This document shows positions 1 through 6,874 of a DNA stretch of 61,013 nucleotides, piece after piece (position 1 is the stretch's first letter; each line of letters opens with the position of its first letter). The notes beneath the pieces were generated by a model. That model had not been told where the DNA came from and searched no databases. It saw only the letters and a list, made by a program, of their open reading frames with translations. The position numbers were made by a program, and so were the translations under genes. Source of the stretch: Prevotella sp. (GTDB taxonomy: Bacteria > Bacteroidota > Bacteroidia > Bacteroidales > Bacteroidaceae); contig JAFRPY010000064.1 of the NCBI GenBank assembly GCA_017428925.1, positions 1-61,013 of the forward strand. Direction: 5' to 3'.

Positions 1-86
1 ACGGTGTTACCACTGGCGCAGATGATGGCGGCAACACCCACGTTGCATATCTTTACTGAGGGAGTGCAATACTGTGTTTTTTTCAT
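1..86 (-). CDS. Small protein, 5' part only (runs off window start)
   Basis: An ATG at 84-86 on the minus strand opens a frame beginning MKKTQYCTPSVKICNVG that runs off the window. A strong AGGAGG ribosome site lies at 95-100, which fixes the start. It begins 14 bp after the stop of the BspA-like gene, so it is probably the next gene of the same transcript. Only 28 residues are visible; they include a mildly hydrophobic, small-residue stretch (VGVAAIICASG). I do not recognise the family. Short proteins starting MKKxxYxxP are common in Bacteroidales, but no function can be given. Confidence 0.55.
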   Translation of the reverse strand, partial: MKKTQYCTPSVKICNVGVAAIICASGNT

Positions 87-100
87 CACGTTGTCCTCCT

Positions 101-2479
101 TTATTTGATTACGATTTTGTTTCCATTGTGTATATAAATGCCTTTCTGAGCAGGCTTTCCGCTAAGTCGGCGACCGCTGAGGTCATACCACTCCCCTCCA
201 TTCAGGGAGGGGTTGGGGGTGGGTCTTATTCCCGTTGCCTCGCTGTTCTCGTCGCCGAAGTCCAGCACGAACTGACTGATGCCCTTGGCTCCTACTGACT
301 TCGGTTCGCCGGCAATGAGGCCGTTCTTCAGCTGGAAGTAGGCGCGGCAGGCACCGATGGTCATGGCGGCGTTGGGGTAGTAGAGCTTGTTGTCGGCGCC
401 CAGGAAGAGGAGGCTGCGGTTCTCGCCGGCTATATCAATGGGGCTGTAGTTGCCCGTGAAGCTGACCGTGCCGTCGTTGCTCGTCGAGGCCGTCGGCGCG
501 GTGCTGCTGATGGTGACGTCGTTGAACGTCGGGTCGCTGATGTCGTAGGTGCTCTCGTTGCCCTCATAGTCGGCGGGCTTCGTCCACTTCACGATGTATG
601 CCTTGCCAGCGGTGATGCTCGTGGCGGCGGTGAAGTTCAGCGTCAGCGTGCCCGTCTCCGCGTCGAAGCCCGAGCCGCCCGATTTCGAGGTCTTGAGCGA
701 CATGACGGTGGCACCCTCTAACGGCGTGCCCGCAAAGCTGCTCACTGCAAACGGCAGACAGAGCGTGTTCCAGTCACCATCCTTGTAGAGCGTGCGCCCC
801 TGCAGGGTGATGCTGCCGGCCGCGATGCCCTCGTTCTTCGTCAGCGTGGTGCTGTTGTTGGCGTCATCAAGCAACATGATGCTCGGCATCTCGTAAACAT
901 ACAGGTCGATGTCGATGCTGCCATAGGGCTGAATCAGGAACGATGTCCCTTGCAGCGAGTTATACTTCGTCGTCGAGCCATTGCCTCGGTCGGTGACGGT
1001 GGCGGTGAAGGCATAGCCGCTCAGGGTGCCCAAATCCACGCTTAGGCGGATGCCGAAGTCCGTAGCGACCATTCCGCTCGTGTCGTAGGGGATGGTGCTG
1101 CCGTTGTCGTACGTCGTGCTGGGTGTCTGGTTGTTCACGACGCTCCACGTCACCTCGTTCAGCACACTCTCATCGTCAGCCCGCGTGGTGACGGTCAGGA
1201 TAGGATTGCTGCTGAACGTGACATTGATGTCTGCGTCCTTCTCCGTCAGGTCGAGCGCGTAGGTCTTCGTCGCGCTGCCGACGAAGTTGTAAGGCATGTC
1301 AGACATGCTGTTGCTGCGGTTCGTCAGCGTGTAGGTGCCGCTGAACGAGTAGCCGCTTGCGGGTGTCACCGTCAGCGTATAGTTGCCCGGCATCACCTTT
1401 CCGTCGTTGAACACCTGCCCGTTGACGTTGGTCAGCGTAGCGGTGCCGCCAGCGTTGGCCGTGATGGTGGCCGAGCCAGCCGCAGCCCACTTAGCGTAGA
1501 GCGTCATGCTGTGGTCAACCTCCGTCGTGAAGTCGTACTTCTGCGTGCGTCCCGCGTCGGTGTACCAGCCCTCGATGCCGTCCGCGCCGTCGAACTGCAC
1601 GGCGGGCTCCGTCACCGTATTGCCCGAATAGACCGTCTGATTGCTGATGGCCGAGCCCCTGCCGCCGAGGTCGAACTGGATGGTATTCTCTAACGCCGTC
1701 CACTTGGCATAGACGGTCACATTATCGTCGAGCGCGGCGGTGAAGTCGAAGGCCTGAGTGCAGGCGGCATTCCTGTACCACCCGCCGAAGTCATAACCCT
1801 GCACCGTCGGTGCCGTCGGCACGGTCAGCGCATTGGCAACGCCCGAATACACGGTCTGCGCAGCCGGAGCCGTGCCGTGGCCCTGCATGTCGAACGTGGC
1901 AGTGCAGCGCCAGTGGACGGTAGGAGCGGGGCTTATGTTTTGAAAAATGCTACTCCCCAACGTGACATTGTTCCACTGTGCCTTCGTGCCAGCGTAGTAC
2001 AGATCCGTCAGTCCGCCATTCACGAAGGCCACATAACCAATCTCCGTCACGCTGCTCGGAATGGTGATTGTGGTCAAGGAAGAACAATCCGAGAAAGCAG
2101 ATATTCCGATATAAGTCAAACTATTCGGCAGACTGACGCTGGCAAGATTGCTGCATTGGTAAAAAGCATTCTGACCTATCGTCGTCACCCCCTCCGAAAT
2201 CGTTACGCTGGTCAGGTTTCCGTGGGAGCCTAAAAGATTACTAAAGCAACCAGTGCCGATTGCCGTCACCGCGTGACCTCCCAACATCGTCGGCGTGGTG
2301 ACACTCGCATCGGTGCCATTGTATCGCGTTATGGTTAAAACGTTGGTGCCGGAATCATAGGTATAATACCAGTCTCCCTCTCTTTCGTCCGCCCACGCCG
2401 TCGCCGTGGTAAGCATCACCACGAGCAGCACGAGCGCCGTCCTCGAAAACAATCTTCTCATTGTCTTTGTCATTGTCAT
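101..2479 (-). CDS. BspA-like leucine-rich repeat surface protein with InlB-type repeats
   Basis: A 792-residue secreted protein. Residues about 8-30 form a signal peptide (RRLFSRTALVLLVVMLTTATAWA). Residues about 35-165 are BspA-type leucine-rich repeats (for example ITIPSSVTEIGYVAF), a fold used by oral and gut Bacteroidales for adhesion. Two Listeria-Bacteroides (InlB B) repeats follow at about 195-265 and 268-332, each ending in (V/L)YAKW. The C-terminus (WYDLSGRRLSGKPAQKGIYI) matches the short conserved tail of many exported Prevotella proteins. Just before that tail lies PTPNPSLNGGE, encoded by a GC-rich palindrome that looks inserted. Several in-frame ATGs (2479, 2473, 2461) are possible starts; the one nearest the signal peptide is equally plausible. 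Likely cell-surface adhesion; ligand unknown. Confidence 0.85.
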   Translation of the reverse strand: MTMTKTMRRLFSRTALVLLVVMLTTATAWADEREGDWYYTYDSGTNVLTITRYNGTDASVTTPTMLGGHAVTAIGTGCFSNLLGSHGNLTSVTISEGVTTIGQNAFYQCSNLASVSLPNSLTYIGISAFSDCSSLTTITIPSSVTEIGYVAFVNGGLTDLYYAGTKAQWNNVTLGSSIFQNISPAPTVHWRCTATFDMQGHGTAPAAQTVYSGVANALTVPTAPTVQGYDFGGWYRNAACTQAFDFTAALDDNVTVYAKWTALENTIQFDLGGRGSAISNQTVYSGNTVTEPAVQFDGADGIEGWYTDAGRTQKYDFTTEVDHSMTLYAKWAAAGSATITANAGGTATLTNVNGQVFNDGKVMPGNYTLTVTPASGYSFSGTYTLTNRSNSMSDMPYNFVGSATKTYALDLTEKDADINVTFSSNPILTVTTRADDESVLNEVTWSVVNNQTPSTTYDNGSTIPYDTSGMVATDFGIRLSVDLGTLSGYAFTATVTDRGNGSTTKYNSLQGTSFLIQPYGSIDIDLYVYEMPSIMLLDDANNSTTLTKNEGIAAGSITLQGRTLYKDGDWNTLCLPFAVSSFAGTPLEGATVMSLKTSKSGGSGFDAETGTLTLNFTAATSITAGKAYIVKWTKPADYEGNESTYDISDPTFNDVTISSTAPTASTSNDGTVSFTGNYSPIDIAGENRSLLFLGADNKLYYPNAAMTIGACRAYFQLKNGLIAGEPKSVGAKGISQFVLDFGDENSEATGIRPTPNPSLNGGEWYDLSGRRLSGKPAQKGIYIHNGNKIVIK
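186..230. repeat. GC-rich palindromic element inside the BspA-like gene
   Basis: CTCCCCTCC (191-199) and GGGAGGGG (205-212) form a hairpin followed by GTTGGGGGTGGGT. Read on the minus strand it contributes PTPNPSLNGGE, breaking up what is otherwise a standard C-terminal tail. Similar C-rich/G-rich palindromes occur at 25702-25815 and 32574-32589. Confidence 0.6.
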
Positions 2480-2748
2480 TGTATTTAAGAATTAATTATT
2501 TGTCCGATGGGTAAAATACAAGCACGCAGAAAGCGCGTCCCTGCCCCTCTGCGGGACAGAAACGCACCTTCCGGCCTCTGGCGCCCCTCGCGCCGAAATC
2601 TCTGTATTTAAGCCATTTACGGCCTGTAGGGGGGGGTAATTTTGCCGCCGCCTACACCCCTGCCGCCCGCCGTCGTGCGGGCCGCCTCAGAAGCGTGTAT
2701 GTAGGTGAGCGGTGGCATAAGCATGATGGGGGGATTGTCGTTTGATGT

Positions 2749-3048
2749 TTATCTTTTCTTTCCTTTTCCGAAGATGTCAGAATGAGTGCCGGTGCGGTAA
2801 AGGGATATGATACGGATTTCGGTGTCTTTCTCGTAGAGCAGGAGCCAGTCGGGATTGATGTGGCACTCCCAGTAGCCCTTGTAGTCGCCCAACAGCAGGT
2901 GGTTGCGGTACTTCGGAGGCAGGGGTTCGTCTTTGCGAAGCATGTCAACGACCGCGAGCAGTTGCTGCATGTCAAGCCCTCGGCGCACGGCCAGCTTCAC
3001 GTCGCGGTCGTACTGCTTGTAAGTCTTGATGTCGTAGTACCGCTTCAT
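2749..3048 (-). CDS. YafQ-family mRNA interferase toxin
   Basis: A 99-residue RelE/YafQ-superfamily toxin, a ribosome-dependent endoribonuclease that cuts mRNA when freed from its antitoxin. The residues known to be catalytic in YafQ are all recognisable: His50, His63, Asp67 and Trp68 (in CHINPDW), then His89 and Phe93 (in THSDIF). Length is normal for the family. The start overlaps the stop of the upstream antitoxin by 4 bp (ATGA type), as expected of a translationally coupled antitoxin-toxin pair. An overlapping frame at 2652-2975 is a shadow. Confidence 0.88.
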   Translation of the reverse strand: MKRYYDIKTYKQYDRDVKLAVRRGLDMQQLLAVVDMLRKDEPLPPKYRNHLLLGDYKGYWECHINPDWLLLYEKDTEIRIISLYRTGTHSDIFGKGKKR

Positions 3049-3311
3049 AATGCCAACATCGCTTTTTTGAACTCTTCGAATGATTCGTAGGTCGTTCCCT
3101 TGTCCTTGCCGCTACGCACGTCCTCGATGGCCTTCATCGTCTTGTCGTTAAGGTACTCGCCGGTTTCAGGGTCGTACAGGCATGGCTTTCGTGGGGCGGA
3201 CTTGATGTCTGTCACACCACGTAGCATACGGATGGCCCGTGTCACGTTGGCTATGTTCGTGCTGCCGTCAACGGTTACGATCAACTGTCTGGGAAAAGTT
3301 GTTGTTGCCAT
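3045..3311 (-). CDS. Antitoxin of the YafQ-like module
   Basis: An 88-residue acidic-tailed protein preceding and overlapping the YafQ-like toxin by 4 bp. The N-terminal part (about 8-40; QLIVTVDGSTNIANVTRAIRML) would be the DNA-binding or dimerising half. The C-terminal half (DVRSGKDKGTTYESFEEFKKAML) resembles the toxin-neutralising tails of RelB/DinJ-like antitoxins. It is driven by a TATCTTTG element at 3343-3350, about 32 bp upstream of the ATG. That promoter is part of a ~123-bp sequence repeated at 4861-4983, so the two antitoxins start from nearly identical control regions. Confidence 0.78.
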   Translation of the reverse strand: MATTTFPRQLIVTVDGSTNIANVTRAIRMLRGVTDIKSAPRKPCLYDPETGEYLNDKTMKAIEDVRSGKDKGTTYESFEEFKKAMLAL

Positions 3312-3342
3312 ATTCTTATGTTGTTTTGATGATTTACGGGAG

Positions 3343-3350
3343 CAAAGATA
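3343..3350 (-). promoter_or_regulatory. -7 element TATCTTTG for the YafQ-like module
   Basis: Minus-strand TATCTTTG matches the Bacteroidetes TAnnTTTG -7 consensus and lies about 32 bp upstream of the antitoxin ATG (3311). Confidence 0.7.
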
Positions 3351-3404
3351 AGCATTTTTTTCAAATTTCGCGCGATAAAGGAGTTATTTCTCAAAAATAA
3401 ACCT

Positions 3405-3412
3405 TATATTTG
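3405..3412 (+). promoter_or_regulatory. Rightward -7 element TATATTTG, no obvious gene of its own
   Basis: TATATTTG is identical to the element at 4957-4964 that drives the first deoxynucleoside kinase. Here it points into 3412-3595, where no plus-strand gene starts nearby, so it looks like a duplicated promoter that lost its gene. Confidence 0.5.
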
Positions 3413-3415
3413 CAC

Positions 3416-3520
3416 TCACGAATGACCGTAAATTCCTTCTCCGCCTCCACTTTGGATTATTGGCTCGCCCTTTTCAATTATTGCAGCCTTATGAACATAA
3501 AAATCGGTTAGTTTACTCAT
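3416..3520 (-). CDS. Possible 34-residue small protein
   Basis: The minus-strand frame from the ATG at 3518-3520 reads MSKLTDFYVHKAAIIEKGEP and ends HS at 3416-3418, inside repeat copy 1. The composition looks protein-like rather than random, but there is no clear TAnnTTTG promoter upstream and I do not recognise it. It could equally be the C-terminal scrap of a longer frame that runs antisense to the VapB/VapC-like pair. Confidence 0.25.
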   Translation of the reverse strand: MSKLTDFYVHKAAIIEKGEPIIQSGGGEGIYGHS

Positions 3521-3560
3521 ATTTATCGTTTTTTTGCTTGTTCTTATTAAAAAAATAATG

Positions 3561-3568
3561 TAATTTTG
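3561..3568 (+). promoter_or_regulatory. -7 element TAATTTTG for the VapBC-like module
   Basis: TAATTTTG lies 28 bp before the antitoxin ATG at 3596, with a TTG at 3538-3540 giving a spacing of about 20 bp. Confidence 0.65.
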
Positions 3569-3595
3569 CGGCGTGAATAATAAACATATACGCTT

Positions 3596-3865
3596 ATGAG
3601 TACAGCAGGATTGAATAATCTTTGGACCTACATAAAGGGGTTGTCTCTCTCTTACAGCGACCGCCAGTGGCTGGCCGAGCATCTTGTCGAGCCAGAAGAG
3701 ATTGAGCGTGCAAAGCAGAGGAAGAAAGATGAAGAGTTCGTCCGTGAAATGAGGGCATTGCAGTATGAAGGACAGCCCACTGCAGATGAGATGAAACGGA
3801 TGATTCGTGAAAGTCATTATTTCGATAGCAACAAGGTAAGTTCTCAATATGCCGATGAAGAGTAA
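3596..3865 (+). CDS. Antitoxin of VapBC-like module
   Basis: An 89-residue, strongly charged protein directly upstream of a PIN-domain toxin and overlapping it. The central part (SLSYSDRQWLAEHL) resembles Bacteroidetes antitoxins that begin with a short helical dimerisation segment. The C-terminal half is Glu/Lys/Arg-rich (ERAKQRKKDEEFVREMRAL), consistent with a flexible toxin-wrapping tail. Assigned mainly from position: a small acidic/basic protein overlapping a VapC start is typical. No DNA-binding motif can be named with confidence. Confidence 0.7.
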   Translation: MSTAGLNNLWTYIKGLSLSYSDRQWLAEHLVEPEEIERAKQRKKDEEFVREMRALQYEGQPTADEMKRMIRESHYFDSNKVSSQYADEE

Positions 3866-4277
3866 ACAATACCTTCTTGATACAAACATTCTGATTGACA
3901 TTCTCAATGACAATCCTGTGGTTATGGAGAAATTGGCGCAGGTAGGCACACTCAAGTGTTGTATATCTACGATTTCTCTCCATGAACTCTACTATGGTGC
4001 GCAACTTGCCAGAGAAAAGAAAGAGGACTACTTTATTAAGGAGATGAATAAAATTTCCAGATTGCTTAAATATATTGACGTGCATCCACTTGCCGCAGAC
4101 GGAATAGACTATGCAAAGATTAAGCATTTGCTTAAGGAGCAAGGGAATATGATTGATGATTTTGATATTGTCATTGCTGGACAGGCTATCAGCGAAGGGC
4201 TTACTGTGGTCACAGACAACATTAAGCATTTCAATCGCATTCCTGGACTGAAGATTGAGAACTGGATGGAACGATGA
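3855..4277 (+). CDS. VapC-family PIN-domain ribonuclease toxin
   Basis: A ~140-residue PIN-domain protein. The acidic residues of the metal-dependent RNase site are visible: Asp in LLDTNILID near the N-terminus, Glu in SLHELYYG, Asp in IDDFDIVIAGQA and Asp in VVTDNIKHF. VapC toxins cleave tRNA or rRNA to stop growth when the antitoxin is lost. Two ATGs are possible (3849 and 3855), both overlapping the antitoxin stop; 3855 gives the usual MKxxYLLDTN beginning. The stop codon sits in the loop of a strong hairpin (4262-4287). Confidence 0.88.
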   Translation: MKSKQYLLDTNILIDILNDNPVVMEKLAQVGTLKCCISTISLHELYYGAQLAREKKEDYFIKEMNKISRLLKYIDVHPLAADGIDYAKIKHLLKEQGNMIDDFDIVIAGQAISEGLTVVTDNIKHFNRIPGLKIENWMER

Positions 4278-4287
4278 CTCCATCCAG
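4262..4287. terminator. Hairpin at the vapC-like stop
   Basis: CTGGATGGA (4262-4270) pairs with TCCATCCAG (4279-4287) around the TGA stop. There is no T-run, so it is a possible stabilising or terminating hairpin rather than a standard terminator. Confidence 0.4.
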
Positions 4288-4305
4288 CAACTCACAGGTA
4301 CAGGT

Positions 4306-4344
4306 CCCATACTCACAAAGTGTCAGACACTTTGTGAGTATGGG
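4306..4344. terminator. 39-bp perfect palindrome between convergent toxin genes
   Basis: CCCATACTCACAAAGTGTC and its exact reverse complement are separated by one base. It lies between the converging VapC-like and PIN genes, where it could end transcription from both sides. Confidence 0.55.
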
Positions 4345-4347
4345 GGA

Positions 4348-4641
4348 TTAAAACATCCTTGCCTTGAAGTCAGTAATCTTTATGATTCTTGTCTGGTTGT
4401 GCTGCCCGAGATCGGTCAGGTCGGCATCGCCACTAACGATATAATCGGCACCGATGGTATCGGCCAGCGCAAGCAGATAGAGGTCCTTCGGGTCGCGGAC
4501 GGCCACGTCGCGGATTTCCTCGATGAGTCGGCTGCAGACGTACACGTCGAAACGCAGGTCGGTCAGCATCCGCCGCACAAGATGCGCCTGATGGCCGATG
4601 AGGAACGAAATCCAGAGATTGGTGTCGATAATGACCTTCAT
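4348..4641 (-). CDS. PIN-domain toxin (COG1569-like) with an internally shortened domain
   Basis: A 97-residue PIN protein. The N-terminal strand (MKVIIDTNLWISFLIG) and the C-terminal core (VRDPKDLYLLALADTIGADY, then SGDADL) both match the COG1569 type of PIN toxin, including the acidic residues expected for metal binding. Family members are usually about 130-140 residues. Here LIEEI runs almost directly into RDVAVRDPKDL, so roughly 40 residues of the middle helices appear to be missing in frame. It may be inactive or a minimal PIN. It follows its putative antitoxin by 3 bp. Confidence 0.75.
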   Translation of the reverse strand: MKVIIDTNLWISFLIGHQAHLVRRMLTDLRFDVYVCSRLIEEIRDVAVRDPKDLYLLALADTIGADYIVSGDADLTDLGQHNQTRIIKITDFKARMF

Positions 4642-4644
4642 ACC

Positions 4645-4863
4645 TTACTTTTCGTATCTTACAGCTCTCACCTCGTCCATGATTTCCTCTTTGCTGACGG
4701 CGGGGTTGGCCGGACGGCTGCTGACGAAACGGTCGAGCAGTTGCTCGCGAGTCTCGGCCTGCCAGCCGAACTTGCGGATGAGTTCGCGGAACAGCGACCA
4801 GTCCACGGCCGGAATGTTCACGTAAACGCCTTGCATCTGAACATTATTTGCCATTGTTGCCAT
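4645..4863 (-). CDS. Antitoxin paired with the short PIN toxin
   Basis: About 72 residues from the ATG at 4863 (a second ATG at 4854 is possible). The core YVNIPAVDWSLFRELIRKFGW and tail AVSKEEIMDEVRAVRYEK match small Bacteroidetes antitoxins that precede COG1569 PIN toxins. An upstream in-frame ATG at 4923 lies upstream of the -7 element (4895-4902), so the transcript would not include it. That is why the shorter start is chosen. Confidence 0.7.
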   Translation of the reverse strand: MATMANNVQMQGVYVNIPAVDWSLFRELIRKFGWQAETREQLLDRFVSSRPANPAVSKEEIMDEVRAVRYEK

Positions 4864-4894
4864 ATTCTTATGTTGTTTTGATGATTTACGGGAG

Positions 4895-4902
4895 CAAAGA
4901 TA
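4895..4902 (-). promoter_or_regulatory. -7 element TATCTTTG for the PIN module
   Basis: Minus-strand TATCTTTG lies about 32 bp upstream of the ATG at 4863, with the same spacing as in repeat copy 1. Confidence 0.7.
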
Positions 4903-4956
4903 AGCATTTTTTTCAAATTTCACGCGATAATGACGTTATTTCTCAAAAATAAACCT

Positions 4957-4964
4957 TATATTTG
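4957..4964 (+). promoter_or_regulatory. -7 element TATATTTG for deoxynucleoside kinase
   Basis: TATATTTG lies 32 bp before the kinase ATG at 4997 and fits the TAnnTTTG consensus. Confidence 0.7.
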
Positions 4965-4996
4965 CACTCACGAATGACCGTAAAACCATCAACATC

Positions 4997-5611
4997 ATGC
5001 ATATAGCCGTAGCTGGAAACATAGGAAGCGGGAAATCAACGCTCACACGGATGCTGGCAAAACACTATGGATGGGAGGCACGGTTTGAAGCCGTTGACTA
5101 TAACCCATACCTGGAAGACTACTACAAGGACATCCCGAGGTGGTCGTTCCCTATGGAGGTGTACTTCCTGAAAGAACGGTTCAAGGACTTGCTCGACATC
5201 AACAAGGCAACGCATACGGTCATTCAGGACCGCACCATCTTCGAGGGCGTATATGTGTTCACGGCCACCAACAAGGCGATGGGCAACCTGAGCGACCGCG
5301 ACTTCGACACCTACATGGAACTGTTTGAACAGATGCTGCAGACGGTGAAACTGCCCGACCTGATGATATACCTGAGGGCATCGGTGCCGCACCTGATTGC
5401 CAACATTCAGAAGCGCGGGCGCGACTATGAGCAGACTATGCAGCTGGACTACCTGGAGAACCTGAACAACCGATATGAGGACTTTATTAACAATAGGTAT
5501 AAAGGAAAGGTGCTGGTGATTGAAAAAGACAACGCCGACTTTGAGAACAACCCCAAGGACTTCGGCAACATCATTGACCGCATCGACGCGCAGCTGTTTG
5601 GACTATTCTAG
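4997..5611 (+). CDS. Deoxynucleoside kinase (paralogue 1)
   Basis: A 204-residue cytosolic kinase of the dCK/dGK-like family that phosphorylates deoxynucleosides for the salvage of DNA precursors. The P-loop AGNIGSGKST is at residues 6-15. The ERF/DRTIFEG motif (QDRTIFEGVYVF) matches the DRS-type catalytic/substrate segment. KRGRDYEQTMQLDYL is the arginine-rich lid. Full family length. A second copy lies 183 bp downstream with high similarity throughout; such tandem pairs in other bacteria split specificity between purine and pyrimidine deoxynucleosides, but substrate cannot be read from sequence here. Confidence 0.9.
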   Translation: MHIAVAGNIGSGKSTLTRMLAKHYGWEARFEAVDYNPYLEDYYKDIPRWSFPMEVYFLKERFKDLLDINKATHTVIQDRTIFEGVYVFTATNKAMGNLSDRDFDTYMELFEQMLQTVKLPDLMIYLRASVPHLIANIQKRGRDYEQTMQLDYLENLNNRYEDFINNRYKGKVLVIEKDNADFENNPKDFGNIIDRIDAQLFGLF

Positions 5612-5794
5612 AGCCCACCCCCGACCCCATTGCTTTTCCCTTCGGCCAGCGACCGTTGGTTCCCGAGCTTCGCTCGCCTACCCGTAGCCTTTCCCGAAGG
5701 GAGGGAGGCAGGGAGCCTGAAAAACTTCGTAATTCTTACTCGCCGAAGGCGATACATCATAAATCCAAATTCAAAATTCCAAATTCATCAACCC
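5612..5794. repeat. Intergenic palindromic repeat stretch between the kinase genes
   Basis: It holds several short hairpins: CGAGC/GCTCG around 5666-5680, TTTCCC/GGGA around 5690, and TCGCC/GGCGA around 5740. A C-rich start resembles the palindromic elements found elsewhere in the window. An AAATTCAAAATTCCAAATTC run precedes the next ATG. No gene is supported. Confidence 0.45.
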
Positions 5795-6415
5795 ATGCAC
5801 ATCGCAATAGCAGGAAACATTGGCAGCGGCAAGACCACACTCACGAAGATGCTTGCCAAACGATACGGCTGGACGCCACGGTTCGAGCCTGTTGAAAACA
5901 ATCCGTACCTAAGCGACTTCTATGCCGACATGGCACGATGGTCGTTCAACCTTCAGATTTATTTCCTGAACAAGAGGTTCAAGGAGGTGGTGGAAATATC
6001 GAAGAGCGACGACACCATCATTCAGGACCGCACCATCTTCGAGGATGCGAAAATATTCGCACCCAACCTGCACGGACAGGGATTGATGAGCGACCGCGAC
6101 TTTGCGAACTATTCCGACTTGTTCGACCTGATGATCTCGCTGGTGAAACTGCCCGACCTGATGATTTACATACGCAGCAGCATTCCGAACCTGGTGAACC
6201 AGATTCAGAAACGCGGACGCGACTACGAACAGACCATCCGCCTAGATTACCTGAAAGGTCTGAACGACCGCTACGAGGAATGGATTAAGGACTACAAAGG
6301 GCACTTGATCATCATCGACGGCGACAACTGCAAGTTCGGGGAAAACCCACAGGACTTTAAATCGGTGACCGACCAGATAGACGCTAAGCTATATGGCCTG
6401 TTCCCAATGGAATAG
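5795..6415 (+). CDS. Deoxynucleoside kinase (paralogue 2)
   Basis: A 206-residue paralogue of the gene at 4997. P-loop AGNIGSGKTT (residues 6-15), QDRTIFEDAKIF and KRGRDYEQTIRLDYL are conserved. Upstream in-frame ATGs (for example 5630) would add 55 residues translated from repeat sequence, so the ATG at 5795, which restores the MHIAIAGNIGSGK start shared with paralogue 1, is chosen. Together the two probably supply dNMPs in salvage, perhaps as a heterodimer (inference). Confidence 0.9.
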   Translation: MHIAIAGNIGSGKTTLTKMLAKRYGWTPRFEPVENNPYLSDFYADMARWSFNLQIYFLNKRFKEVVEISKSDDTIIQDRTIFEDAKIFAPNLHGQGLMSDRDFANYSDLFDLMISLVKLPDLMIYIRSSIPNLVNQIQKRGRDYEQTIRLDYLKGLNDRYEEWIKDYKGHLIIIDGDNCKFGENPQDFKSVTDQIDAKLYGLFPME

Positions 6416-6421
6416 CGAAGT

Positions 6422-6859
6422 TTACTTCCGGTCGTCGATATTGTCGCCCTCGGTAGGCGACATTGACTCCTCGAAATCCGTAATGCCGGCCTTCACCAGG
6501 ATGTTGTACCAAGAGAACAGTTTCTTGATATCGCTGTCGTGCACACGGTCGCGGTCGAAATCGGGAAGTATCTCAGAGAAATAGTCGCGCAGTTCGCTGC
6601 TGGAAGCCTTCTTGAAGTTGAGCGAGCATTCCTTTCCTTCTTCTTTGTCGCGGATGCTGGCCAGGATGGTCATGAGGGGCACATCCTCGGCATCGGTGTA
6701 CATGGCGATGTCGGCCAATGATGTGATACGGTCGGTGGTGAACACCGGCATGCGCTTGTGGGTGCTGTCTAATGATTCTACGATAAGGTTTGACTTGCCT
6801 CTCGACACGAGTTTGTAGAGGCCTGGTTTTCCTGCTATGGAAAGAATAGTCTGTTGCAT
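6422..6859 (-). CDS. DUF5606-family protein
   Basis: A 145-residue protein conserved in Bacteroidetes. It starts QTILSIAGKPGLYKLVSRGK, the typical beginning of this domain, followed by a mixed alpha/beta part and a charged C-terminus. Function is not established. It is the last gene of the nusB-yajC-ybbR-coaE operon, 15 bp after coaE. Confidence 0.8.
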   Translation of the reverse strand: MQQTILSIAGKPGLYKLVSRGKSNLIVESLDSTHKRMPVFTTDRITSLADIAMYTDAEDVPLMTILASIRDKEEGKECSLNFKKASSSELRDYFSEILPDFDRDRVHDSDIKKLFSWYNILVKAGITDFEESMSPTEGDNIDDRK

Positions 6860-6874
6860 TGTCTTGTTGTTATT

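Larger units (their letters stand above)
3309..3431. repeat. Direct repeat copy 1 (bidirectional promoter cassette)
   Basis: Near-identical to 4861-4983 over about 123 bp, with only a handful of mismatches (for example at 3371 and 3378-3380). It holds the antitoxin start codon, the leftward promoter (3343-3350) and a rightward TATATTTG promoter (3405-3412). The two copies are in the same orientation and bracket 1.4 kb of toxin-antitoxin genes. Confidence 0.85.
4861..4983. repeat. Direct repeat copy 2 (bidirectional promoter cassette)
   Basis: Second copy of the sequence at 3309-3431. Here both promoters have genes: the leftward one (4895-4902) serves the antitoxin, the rightward one (4957-4964) serves the deoxynucleoside kinase at 4997. 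Confidence 0.85.

Noticed and set aside
2652-2975. 107-codon minus-strand frame
   Set aside because: Overlaps the YafQ-like toxin in another frame; the toxin has all catalytic residues.
3416-3955. 179-codon minus-strand frame
   Set aside because: Mostly antisense to the VapBC-like pair; only its last 34 codons, from the ATG at 3520, are kept as a doubtful small gene.
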